Below are positions 29,734 through 37,377 of a stretch of 64,000 bases of DNA, one piece after another. Both the position numbers and the translations under genes were made by a program. The DNA lies in contig NZ_JANKHG010000014.1 in the NCBI RefSeq assembly GCF_024623725.1, positions 124,001-188,000 of the forward strand, in the 5' to 3' direction. A model generated the notes under the pieces. The model was not told where the DNA came from, did not search any database, and saw only the letters and a program-made list of their open reading frames with translations. This DNA comes from Limnobacter parvus (lineage in GTDB: Bacteria > Pseudomonadota > Gammaproteobacteria > Burkholderiales > Burkholderiaceae_B). Position 1 is the first letter of the stretch; every line of letters begins with the position of its first letter.

Positions 29734-30480
29734 TTACAACCAAACAACACGCGTGATCATGTAAGTACCCAACAGCAACAGCACGACAAAAAACACGGTT
29801 TTAAATGTTTCAGCACTCAGCATGGCACGGCACCTTTGACCCGCCATTACACCTGCCATCGTCGGGATTAAACACATGGTTGATTCCCATGCTGCGGCCA
29901 ATTCAAAACTACCCTTCAGGTACAAACCGACTGCCAAAGCAAAAGTGCCCACAGTGAACACCAAACCCAAAGCCTGCAACAAAGCGTCTTTGTTCATGCC
30001 CAATGAATTCATATAAGGAGCGGAAGGCACCGACGACACCCCGGTTGCTCCGGCCAGAAACCCGGTCAAACCACCCACCAAGGGCGAGGCCCAGCGTTCA
30101 TTGTGGGCACTGACCTGCATGTGAAACTTGAACAAGCCAAGCATTGCATAAACAAACAACACCAAACCCAAGGCCAGAGTGGCAGAAGCCGGACTTTCAC
30201 CGGTCAGCACCCCTACACCAAATGCTGCACCCACACAAATCATGAGCAGCAGCCAACCGAATCTGCGCACTGCGACGAGAAAGCCGGGGCCGACGAGCAT
30301 TTGCCACACATTGCTGACCATGGAAGGCACCACAATGAGCGCAGCAGCCTGAACCGGCGCTACCACCACCGCCATCAAACCAATTGCGATGGGTGGCAGC
30401 CCCATGCCCGTAACGCCTTTGACAAATCCTGCTACCAGAAAGGCCATGCCCACGATCAATGTGTATTCACTGAACTCCAA
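29734..30480 (-). CDS. Sulfite exporter TauE/SafE family membrane protein
   Basis: An integral membrane protein of about 248 residues with eight predicted spans. TauE/SafE features: the GFVKGVTGMGLPPIAIGL repeat start and GGLTGFLAGATGVSSVPSAPYM for the second repeat. The family exports sulfur-containing or other anions; substrate is unknown. I prefer a TTG start at 30480 because AAAGGA sits about six bases upstream and the gap to the GNAT gene becomes 10 bases. A GTG at 30519 is possible but would overlap that gene. Confidence 0.85.
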   Translation of the reverse strand: MEFSEYTLIVGMAFLVAGFVKGVTGMGLPPIAIGLMAVVVAPVQAAALIVVPSMVSNVWQMLVGPGFLVAVRRFGWLLLMICVGAAFGVGVLTGESPASATLALGLVLFVYAMLGLFKFHMQVSAHNERWASPLVGGLTGFLAGATGVSSVPSAPYMNSLGMNKDALLQALGLVFTVGTFALAVGLYLKGSFELAAAWESTMCLIPTMAGVMAGQRCRAMLSAETFKTVFFVVLLLLGTYMITRVVWL

Positions 30481-30490
30481 AACCTGTCCT

Positions 30491-31027
30491 TTAAAAAACG
30501 GTTGGGGCACTTGTGCCACCCGAACCCAGGGCTCGCTGCATAATCAAAGTGCCCAGCCAACGATTGAATTTATAGCCAACATTAGGCATTTGACCCACCT
30601 CAACAAAACCCAGCTTGGCATGCAATTCTGCTGAACCCGCAATTCCGCTCTGGGCGATGACAGCAATCATTTGCCGCCAAGGACCTGATTCACAATGTCG
30701 GATCACCTCGGCCAGCAAAGCAGTGCCAATGCCCTTTCCCAAATGGTGCGGAGAAATGTAAACGGAATCTTCGACGGTGTAACGATAAGCAGGCCGCGGC
30801 CTGTAGGCGGCTGCGTAGGCGTAACCTATGATTTCATCGCCTGTAATGGCAACCAGATAAGGCAACCCTGAATCGACAATAGCCTGCCTACGCGCACACA
30901 TTTCCTCAAGAGAAGGTGGTACCAGCTCAAAGGTAGCCAGTTCATTGAGAACATAGTGCGCGTAAAGCGCCTGTACAGCTGGCATGTCGGTCAGCGTTGC
31001 AGCGCGAATATGACAGGCAGCGCTCAT
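30491..31027 (-). CDS. GNAT-family N-acetyltransferase (phosphinothricin acetyltransferase-like)
   Basis: A 178-residue GCN5-related acetyltransferase. The acetyl-CoA-binding signature is HLGKGIGTALLAEVIRHCE; the strand DSVYISPHHLG before it and FVEVGQMPNVGYKFNRWL after it resemble the phosphinothricin/methionine sulfone N-acetyltransferase subgroup. The substrate is unknown. ATG at 31027 leaves a 7-base gap from the LOG gene; a TTG at 31051 would overlap it. It is part of the leftward gene run. Confidence 0.88.
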   Translation of the reverse strand: MSAACHIRAATLTDMPAVQALYAHYVLNELATFELVPPSLEEMCARRQAIVDSGLPYLVAITGDEIIGYAYAAAYRPRPAYRYTVEDSVYISPHHLGKGIGTALLAEVIRHCESGPWRQMIAVIAQSGIAGSAELHAKLGFVEVGQMPNVGYKFNRWLGTLIMQRALGSGGTSAPTVF

Positions 31028-31034
31028 AGGCGGC

Positions 31035-31601
31035 TTAAACCCATTTAACAACAGCAGGTGCCTGATATTGTTTGAAAGCAGCCAGAAGTTCAGACGCGCA
31101 GGAAGTTGCCATCAACATGCTGCGGTGTTGTGGACGAATAAAAGCTTCAGCCGATGCGTGGTCTAAAAATGAAAGCAGGCCGTCGTAATAACCGTTAACG
31201 TTCAGCACGCCCACTGGCTTATTGTGAAAGCTGAGCTGCCCCCAGGTCAGGATTTCGAACAATTCTTCGAAGGTGCCCAGCCCACCGGGCAAGGCAATGA
31301 AGCCGTCGGACATTTCGGCCATCATGGCTTTGCGTTCGTGCATGTTTCGGGTAACGAACAACTCGGTAAGCGCAGGGTGGGCCAATTCTTTGCTGACCAA
31401 GGTTTCAGGAATGATGCCAATTGCCCTACCACCCAGGGCCAGCACCTCTTCAGCCACCACCCCCATCAAACCCAGGTTGGAGCCACCGTACACCAAGCCA
31501 AAATTGTTCTCGACCAGCGCACGGGCCAGTGACTTGGCGCCCTCGGCATAAGTGGGTTGGTTTCCGGGGCTTGATCCGCAATACACACAAATGTTTTTCA
31601 T
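31035..31601 (-). CDS. LOG-family protein (nucleoside 5'-monophosphate phosphoribohydrolase-like)
   Basis: A 188-residue protein formerly annotated as lysine decarboxylase. LOG motifs are complete: YGGSNLGLMGVVAEEVL, the active-site MHERKAMM and PGGLGTFEELFEILTWGQ. Family members release ribose 5-phosphate from nucleotides or cytokinin ribotides. ATG at 31601 starts MKNICVYCGSSPG and overlaps the cca stop by four bases, so the two are translationally coupled. Confidence 0.93.
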   Translation of the reverse strand: MKNICVYCGSSPGNQPTYAEGAKSLARALVENNFGLVYGGSNLGLMGVVAEEVLALGGRAIGIIPETLVSKELAHPALTELFVTRNMHERKAMMAEMSDGFIALPGGLGTFEELFEILTWGQLSFHNKPVGVLNVNGYYDGLLSFLDHASAEAFIRPQHRSMLMATSCASELLAAFKQYQAPAVVKWV

Positions 31602-32791
31602 TGTTTTTGATTCAAGGTGTTTTGAAACAGGTGCTCGACCCATTTGGTTTTGGCATTGGCCACAACGTCGGCAACGGATGCGCCGGGTTGCGCCGATTCA
31701 ATGGCTTTGGAAATCCATGCTTTGTATTGCCCCGACTGTACCTGTTCCACTGCCAAATGAATTCTATAAAGTTCTTCATGTTCGCCCTTCGCATGGCGAA
31801 AAATACGGCATACGTCACCAAGGCGTTCGGGGCGACGGTACAGATCAACGCGTTCCAATACATACCCCAATGCGGATGCGTCAGGTTTATCCAAACTTAA
31901 AAAATTATTGAGTTCAACAAACACCACTGTCGCTTGCTGAATTTCTTTGGGTATGCGCCACCGTTTGGACAAGCCATCAACGGCATCTTTGTTACCCAGG
32001 TGCGAGAGCTGATACACCCATCGATCAAAAGCACAACTTAGCTGGTCAACGGTTTTCGACGCAGCATCATCTACACGTGCAAACTTCAATGCAGGCTCGC
32101 CACCCAGTTCAGGCCAAGCATTCAGTTTGCTCAGCAGTTTGATCATTCGGAATGGTTTTTCTTCCCCCATGCCCTTGTTCAGTTCCGCAAACACACGTTC
32201 GGCCACCAGGTGTTTCAATTCACCGGAATCGCGTAATTGGCAGCACAACTCGAGTGTTTCGTCAGCGACTGAAAACTCAAGAAAACGGGCCAGGAAACGG
32301 GCCAGTCGCAACACGCGAAGTGGATCTTCCACAAAGGCAGGGCTGACATGGCGCATTAACTTGCTTTGCAAGTCAAGCAGACCGCCATAGGGATCAATCA
32401 GCTCACCTTCAGCGCTCATGGCCATGGCGTTCACAGTGAAATCACGGCGTGCAAGGTCTTCTTCCAAGGTGACAGTTGGGTCTGCGTGAAAGGTGAAGCC
32501 TTTGTAGCCTGGACCGCTTTTTCTTTCAGTGCGGGCCAGTGCATATTCTTCGTGGGTGCCAGGGTGAAGGAACACGGGAAAATCTGCACCAACCGGTGTA
32601 AAACAAGCTGAAAGCATGTCATTGACAGTAGCGCCCACCACCACCCAGTCTTTGTCGATGCTGGTGAGGCCCAACAAGGCATCGCGAACTGCACCACCCA
32701 CCACATACACCCTTGCGGACGCAGGCAGTTTTCCGACCACGGGGTCGGGAATGAAACCTTGAAGTGTGGAAACCTTGTCCATGGGCAACAT
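31598..32791 (-). CDS. cca: tRNA nucleotidyltransferase (CCA-adding enzyme)
   Basis: Adds or repairs the 3' CCA of tRNAs. Catalytic domain: VYVVGGAVRDALLG, then SIDKDWVVVGAT with the DxD carboxylates, RRDFTVNAMA (flexible loop) and DPLRVLRLARFLARF (neck). It has 397 residues, close to E. coli cca (412), but I see no obvious HD-domain motif. Two in-frame ATGs, at 32791 and 32782, both lie within a perfect 10-bp inverted repeat. The start is therefore uncertain by three codons. Confidence 0.93.
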   Translation of the reverse strand: MLPMDKVSTLQGFIPDPVVGKLPASARVYVVGGAVRDALLGLTSIDKDWVVVGATVNDMLSACFTPVGADFPVFLHPGTHEEYALARTERKSGPGYKGFTFHADPTVTLEEDLARRDFTVNAMAMSAEGELIDPYGGLLDLQSKLMRHVSPAFVEDPLRVLRLARFLARFLEFSVADETLELCCQLRDSGELKHLVAERVFAELNKGMGEEKPFRMIKLLSKLNAWPELGGEPALKFARVDDAASKTVDQLSCAFDRWVYQLSHLGNKDAVDGLSKRWRIPKEIQQATVVFVELNNFLSLDKPDASALGYVLERVDLYRRPERLGDVCRIFRHAKGEHEELYRIHLAVEQVQSGQYKAWISKAIESAQPGASVADVVANAKTKWVEHLFQNTLNQKQ

Positions 32792-32809
32792 GAAAATGAA
32801 TGTTGCCCA
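32782..32809 (-). promoter_or_regulatory. Perfect hairpin covering the cca start codons
   Basis: TGGGCAACAT (32782-32791) and ATGTTGCCCA (32800-32809) pair perfectly over 10 bases with an 8-base loop. On the minus-strand transcript one arm contains both candidate cca start codons. No T-run follows, so it is not a typical terminator. It could hide the translation start. Structure is seen; regulation is inferred. Confidence 0.5.
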
Positions 32810-32832
32810 AGGTTACCATTGAATGAAGCTGA

Positions 32833-33819
32833 TTAATTCGACGACTGCCGCCCGCGATTGTGCTGCGCATTGAAATCAATGGCGGGGCCTGCGGGCACTA
32901 CACGCGTCGGGTTGATCATGTCGTGGCTGTAATAGTAGTGGCGCTTGATGTGATAAAAATTGACTGTTTCAGCCACACCTGGCCATTGATACAGTTCACG
33001 CACATAGTTCGAAATATTGGGGAAATCTTCAAGCCGCTGGCGATTGCATTTGAAGTGCCCGTGGTACACCGCATCAAATCGAATCAGGGTTGTAAACAGG
33101 CGCCAGTCGGCTTCGGTAATGCGCTTACCCGCCAGGTAACGGTTGTTCTCCAGTATTTTTTCAATTGAATCAAGCGCCATGAACACACCGTTGTAGGCTT
33201 CTTCGTAAGCGCCCTGAGTGGTAGCAAAACCAGCCCGATAAACGCCATTGTTGATGTTGTCGTAAACCAGGTCGTTGACCGAATCAATTTTCGCGTGCAG
33301 TTCAGCGGGGTGATAATCGTCGTGGTTGCTGGTAATTTCATTGAAAGCAGAATTGAACATTCGAATGATTTCCGACGATTCATTACTCACAATTTGATTG
33401 GTTTGCTTGCACCACAGTACGGGCACAGTAACGCGCCCTGAATAATCCTTTTTGTGGCGGGTATAAATTTGATGCATGAAGTCGCTATTGAAAAGCGAAT
33501 CGCCCGTGCTGCCTGCATCCACGTTGAAGGTCCAGCCGTTACTCAGCATGTCGGGGCTAACCACCGACACATCTATGTGCTTTTCCAGGCCTTTCAATTT
33601 CCGAAAAATCAGTGTGCGGTGCGCCCACGGGCAGGCCAGCGATACATACAAATGGTAGCGACCGCTTTCCGCTTTAAACCCACCTTGACCTGTGGGGCCA
33701 GCTGCGCCATCGACAGTTACCCAGTTGCGTAACTTGGCGCTTTCGCGTTGAAATTTGCCGCCACTTGAACTGGTGTCGTACCACTTGTCGTGCCATTGTC
33801 CGTCTACCAATAAACCCAT
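32833..33819 (-). CDS. Glutathionyl-hydroquinone reductase-like glutathione S-transferase (Xi class, YqjG/ECM4 type)
   Basis: A 328-residue Xi-class GST that reduces glutathionyl-quinone conjugates. The catalytic motif is CPWAH with Cys63 in LACPWAHRTL. The family's N-terminal GRYHLYVSLA block, and the C-terminal helical domain with YLAGKRITEADWRLFTTLIRFD, are present. AAGGAG lies six bases before the ATG. It sits 52 bases downstream of the photolyase gene; repair of quinone damage fits a light or oxidative stress module. Confidence 0.93.
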   Translation of the reverse strand: MGLLVDGQWHDKWYDTSSSGGKFQRESAKLRNWVTVDGAAGPTGQGGFKAESGRYHLYVSLACPWAHRTLIFRKLKGLEKHIDVSVVSPDMLSNGWTFNVDAGSTGDSLFNSDFMHQIYTRHKKDYSGRVTVPVLWCKQTNQIVSNESSEIIRMFNSAFNEITSNHDDYHPAELHAKIDSVNDLVYDNINNGVYRAGFATTQGAYEEAYNGVFMALDSIEKILENNRYLAGKRITEADWRLFTTLIRFDAVYHGHFKCNRQRLEDFPNISNYVRELYQWPGVAETVNFYHIKRHYYYSHDMINPTRVVPAGPAIDFNAQHNRGRQSSN

Positions 33820-33871
33820 GCGATGCTCCTTGTACTTCCATAACGAAGCATCACCTTAACAAACCATAACC

Positions 33872-35413
33872 CTACAGTTGTTCAATATTCTTGAACGTGT
33901 CGGCCACTTTTTGCCGAAGCGCAGTGCGCTGGGCATCGTCAAGGCGGGCAATGTTTTTGGCCATCAAGCCAGTGCGAGGGTTGGCTGACAGCATTTTTTC
34001 ATGCTGATCCAGAAAGCCCCAATACAGCGTGGTGAAGGGACATGCGTCATCACCCACTTTCTCGGATGGCTTGTATTTGCAGCCTGTGCAGTAGTTGCTC
34101 ATTCGCTTGATGTAAGCACCCGATGCGATGTAGGGCTTGCTGGTGAAACGGCCACCATTGGCGAACAAGGCCATGCCAGCCACATTGGGCAATTCAACCC
34201 ATTCAATAGCGTCTACATACACCGCAAGAAACCAGTCCTCAACCTGCTGGGGTACCAGGCCCGCCAGCAAGGCGAAGTTGCCGATTACCATCAAACGCTG
34301 AATGTGGTGCGCATACCCATGGTCCATGGTCTGACCAATCGAGTCTTTCAGGCAGTTCATCTGGGTTTTCCCGGTCCAGAACCACTTGGGCAGGTCTAGT
34401 TTGGCCTGAAGGAAGTTGTCATCACGCATCTTGGGCATGTCGAGCCAATACACGCCGCGCATGAATTCACGCCATCCCAGGATTTGCCGAATAAAGCCCT
34501 CGGCACTGGCGATGTCGACCTTGTTTTCTCGAAAGGCGGCTTCCGCCTTTTCAACCACTTCCATGGGGTGCAGCAGGTGCAGGTTGATTGAACTCGACAC
34601 CAGCGAGTGCCAACCAAAAGGCGTATTGGTCCACATGGCATCCTGGTAATTGCCGAAATTTGTGAAGCGTGTGGCAATGAATGTATCCAACGCTTTTAGC
34701 GCTTGTTCACGCGTGACAGGCCACTGAAAATTGGCGAGGGTCCCGGGGTGTTTGGGAAAATGTTGCTCAACCTCGGCAAATACTTCTTTTGTGATCTCAT
34801 CGGGCTCAAATGCCGCAGGTGGTGAAATTGTGCCAGGGCCACTTTTTGGAAATGCACTGCGGTTCTCAGTGTCGAAATTCCATTTTCCACCGGCGGGCTC
34901 GGCACCTTCCATCAGCACACCTGTGCGCTTGCGCATTTCCCGATAGAAATACTCCATGCGCATTTGCTTGTAGCCACTGGCCCACTTCGCAAATTCTGCG
35001 CGAGTACACAGGTAGTGGGTGTCGTCCAGTAACCTGAGTTTGATGCCCTTGGTTTTGGCCATGCCCAGAAAGTCTTGCTCAAGGCGCCACTCGCCGGGCT
35101 CGGCCATGTCAATGCTTGTGTAGCCATGTTGCTTGCACAAGCTGCCAATTCCTTCTACCAAGCTGTGTTTGCCGGTGTCGCCCAGCTTGCGATAATGCAC
35201 AGCATAGCCCGCCTTGCGCAGTTCTTCAGCAAAATGCCGCATAGCACTTAAAAACAAGGCGATACGTACTTTGTGCACCCACACCACGGTGGATTCAGCT
35301 GGCGATTCCACCATTAGAATATGTGCGGTTTCCGGGGGGTTCGCCAACAGTGCGGGGTTTTTCAAGTCGAGCTGGTCGCCCAACACCACCACGGCGTGTT
35401 TTGTGCTGCTCAT
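33872..35413 (-). CDS. phrB: Iron-sulfur photolyase/cryptochrome of the PhrB (FeS-BCP) class, probable (6-4) photolyase
   Basis: A 513-residue protein of the prokaryotic (6-4) photolyase class. It starts with KHAVVVLGDQLDLKNPALL rather than the classical photolyase N-terminus. Four cysteines at residues 354, 442, 445 and 458 have spacings 88, 3 and 13, identical to the [4Fe-4S] ligands of Agrobacterium PhrB as I recall them (350, 438, 441, 454). C-terminal YCTGCKYKPSEKVGDDAC and NPRTGLMAKNIARLDD fit that family. It would repair UV photoproducts using FAD and blue light. It follows the B12 MerR regulator and DUF2256, two bases after the latter. Confidence 0.94.
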   Translation of the reverse strand: MSSTKHAVVVLGDQLDLKNPALLANPPETAHILMVESPAESTVVWVHKVRIALFLSAMRHFAEELRKAGYAVHYRKLGDTGKHSLVEGIGSLCKQHGYTSIDMAEPGEWRLEQDFLGMAKTKGIKLRLLDDTHYLCTRAEFAKWASGYKQMRMEYFYREMRKRTGVLMEGAEPAGGKWNFDTENRSAFPKSGPGTISPPAAFEPDEITKEVFAEVEQHFPKHPGTLANFQWPVTREQALKALDTFIATRFTNFGNYQDAMWTNTPFGWHSLVSSSINLHLLHPMEVVEKAEAAFRENKVDIASAEGFIRQILGWREFMRGVYWLDMPKMRDDNFLQAKLDLPKWFWTGKTQMNCLKDSIGQTMDHGYAHHIQRLMVIGNFALLAGLVPQQVEDWFLAVYVDAIEWVELPNVAGMALFANGGRFTSKPYIASGAYIKRMSNYCTGCKYKPSEKVGDDACPFTTLYWGFLDQHEKMLSANPRTGLMAKNIARLDDAQRTALRQKVADTFKNIEQL

Positions 35414-35414
35414 A

Positions 35415-35597
35415 TTATTTGCTACCGGTTTTGGGTGCTGCCTTGCGGCAGGCGTCTGAACAATATTTCACTTCATCCCAGTTCTTGGCCCAGCTTCTGC
35501 GCCAGGCCATGTCTTTGCCACACACCGCGCAAGGCTTTGTCGGCAAATATGATTTATTGCCCTTGAATGACTGTGGTTTTGACTGCGACTTGCTCAC
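35415..35597 (-). CDS. DUF2256 small zinc-finger protein
   Basis: A 60-residue basic protein from a GTG at 35597 (VSKSQSKPQSFKGNKSYL), with CAVCGKDMAWRRSWAKNWD and VKYCSDACRK: two Cys-x-x(x)-Cys pairs forming a zinc knuckle. This is DUF2256, a family I recall as commonly next to cryptochrome/photolyase genes. Function is unknown. It begins eight bases after the regulator stop and ends two bases before the photolyase start, so it is surely in the same operon. Confidence 0.85.
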   Translation of the reverse strand: MSKSQSKPQSFKGNKSYLPTKPCAVCGKDMAWRRSWAKNWDEVKYCSDACRKAAPKTGSK

Positions 35598-35605
35598 AAA
35601 CCAAT

Positions 35606-36547
35606 TCAGTGCTGATTGATTTGATGGCGCGTGCGCCAATCTGCGATTGATTCTCGAATTGAATCGAGACTGGACAAGAGCACAAAATCATCAGATGGTT
35701 TTTTGCGCAGCGCGGTGGATGCGCCACCACACCAGATTTCCACCATGGGCGGCAACTTTTCCCGAAGTTCAGCCAGGGATTCAAGAACAACAGGCGAACT
35801 TTGAATTGCTGAAAAGGAAAGCGCCACGATGTTGATGTTCTGGGCGCGCGCAGCCAGCACGATGTCATAAATCGGGGTTTGGGTGCCCAGCGAAATGCAC
35901 TGGGCTCCTTCCATTGAGAAAATACATTCGGCCATCAATAAACCCAAGCCGTGCAATTCATTGGGTAAGGTGGTCAACAGAACCCGGGGGCCTTTGCGTG
36001 TCGATGGGATGGTATTTAGGGAATTGCGCAGCACCACCTGAATGGTTTCGGTGTAGATGTGCTCCTCGAATATTTCAAAGTAACCGCGCGCCCAAGCATC
36101 GCCCACCATGGCATTTAATGGGGCCACTATTTCCACGACGAAGCGTTGTAAGCCCATGGTTAAAGCAAGGCGCGACATGGTTTGTCGAAACTCTTCAGCG
36201 TCATGGCGCTTGATTAATTCCATGTAGCTGTTGAGTTCATCTAGGCTGTCAGGGGCCACATTCATGCGGGAACCCGCACTGCTCACCTCGGCCAGTTTCA
36301 CCAGCTCGTCAATGCTTAATCCGATAATTTTTCCTGGGCGATGACCGCCATCAAGAAGGCGCTTGATCACCCGAAGTTTTTCGACTTGATCGATTGTGTA
36401 AATTCGCTCGCCGAATGAATCGCGGCCAGGTTGTGGGAAGTTGTAGCGCTTTTCCCAGACTCGCAAGGTGTCTTTGGGCAAGCCGGTGTCTCGCTCAACG
36501 GCTGCAATGGAAAATGACGGTTGGCTTAGATCTGCACGCTCATTCAT
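35606..36547 (-). CDS. MerR-family regulator with cobalamin-binding photosensory domain (CarH/LitR-like)
   Basis: A 313-residue regulator. The MerR helix-turn-helix (residues about 10-80) includes DTLRVWEKRYNFPQPGR and RIYTIDQVEKL. A B12-binding module follows. The W-x9-EH helix is complete (Trp152, Glu162, His163), and the Rossmann domain has NELHGLG with His199 as the likely lower axial ligand. This matches AdoCbl-dependent light-responsive repressors CarH and LitR. The residue after the Trp is Ala instead of the His132 of Thermus CarH. ATG at 36547 is used; a GTG at 36571 would add eight residues. It heads the photolyase operon and diverges from the lipid-modification operon, so both are likely targets. 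Confidence 0.9.
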   Translation of the reverse strand: MNERADLSQPSFSIAAVERDTGLPKDTLRVWEKRYNFPQPGRDSFGERIYTIDQVEKLRVIKRLLDGGHRPGKIIGLSIDELVKLAEVSSAGSRMNVAPDSLDELNSYMELIKRHDAEEFRQTMSRLALTMGLQRFVVEIVAPLNAMVGDAWARGYFEIFEEHIYTETIQVVLRNSLNTIPSTRKGPRVLLTTLPNELHGLGLLMAECIFSMEGAQCISLGTQTPIYDIVLAARAQNINIVALSFSAIQSSPVVLESLAELREKLPPMVEIWCGGASTALRKKPSDDFVLLSSLDSIRESIADWRTRHQINQH

Positions 36548-36585
36548 ACACAAACCTGACTGCGGTGACACTTCAACATCTTTTG

Positions 36586-36656
36586 TTTGTCCTAGACAAA
36601 TTGACTTGCTACGCGTATCGAATAATAATGGAACTCGACTAAAGAATCTTAGTCAA
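36586..36656. promoter_or_regulatory. Divergent promoter/operator region between the B12 regulator and gpx
   Basis: Rightward promoter: TTGACT (36601-36606), 17-base spacer, AATAAT (36624-36629). Immediately upstream lies a perfect inverted repeat TTTGTC-CTA-GACAAA (36586-36600), and across the probable transcription start is GACTAA (36637-36642) with TTAGTC (36649-36654). On the minus strand TTGACT also occurs (36651-36656). Inverted repeats flanking a promoter suit MerR-family regulation. Binding by the adjacent regulator is inferred. Confidence 0.55.
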
Positions 36657-36771
36657 ATTAACACATTGCTTGAATATTCACCACACATATAGAGACATTT
36701 CATTGATTAACCAGCATTGTAAAGTCAAGCATCTGTCTAGTCCAGCACGCTTCAGCTTTTGGAAACCAACG

Positions 36772-37356
36772 ATGACGCTGATCCTTGCCGCAGGAATACT
36801 GACGTTTGCTGGAATTGCTCAGGCAACCGATGGAAAATCGCCGACCAACGCCTCCAGCTGCCCGACGTTGCTTGATCACAAGTTTCCCCGATTGCAAGAC
36901 GAAAAGATGCTTTCAATGTGTCAGTTTCAGGGGCAGGTACTGCTGGTTGTGAATACTGCAAGCTTTTGTGGATTCACGAGCCAGTACGAAGAACTCGAAA
37001 AACTTCAAGCCCAGTTCAAAACAAAGGGGTTTAATGTCGTAGGTTTTCCATCCAGCGATTTTGGTAATCAGGAGTACAAATCCAACAAAGAGATCGCGGC
37101 TTTTTGTAATAACACCTTTGGAGTTCAATTTCCGATGTTTGCAAAAACCACGGTTAAGGGTGATTCGGCCAACCCCTTGTACAAACAGTTGGCCAAAGCC
37201 ACCGGAGAACAACCCGGCTGGAATTTCCACAAATACCTGATTGATCGAAAAGGCCAAGTAGTCGGCACATTTAAAAGTGGAGTGTCGCCCACCAGCCCGG
37301 AAATTAAACAGGCAATTCGCCGTGCACTTGATGCACATCCAATCACAAAGCAGTAA
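36772..37356 (+). CDS. Glutathione peroxidase-like thiol peroxidase, exported
   Basis: A 194-residue peroxidase from ATG at 36772 (MTLILAAGILTFAGIAQATDG), which gives a signal peptide ending AQA. The catalytic Cys is in VVNTASFCGFTSQY (Cys type, not selenocysteine). FPSSDFGNQEY and GWNFHKYLIDRKG hold the Gln, Trp and Asn of the catalytic tetrad. The open frame extends to 36670 and might contribute a more basic signal-peptide N-region, so the start is uncertain. It probably removes lipid or hydrogen peroxide in the periplasm, and is the first gene of the rightward stress operon. Confidence 0.88.
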   Translation: MTLILAAGILTFAGIAQATDGKSPTNASSCPTLLDHKFPRLQDEKMLSMCQFQGQVLLVVNTASFCGFTSQYEELEKLQAQFKTKGFNVVGFPSSDFGNQEYKSNKEIAAFCNNTFGVQFPMFAKTTVKGDSANPLYKQLAKATGEQPGWNFHKYLIDRKGQVVGTFKSGVSPTSPEIKQAIRRALDAHPITKQ

Positions 37357-37377
37357 TTATTATTGGAGCGCTTCTTC

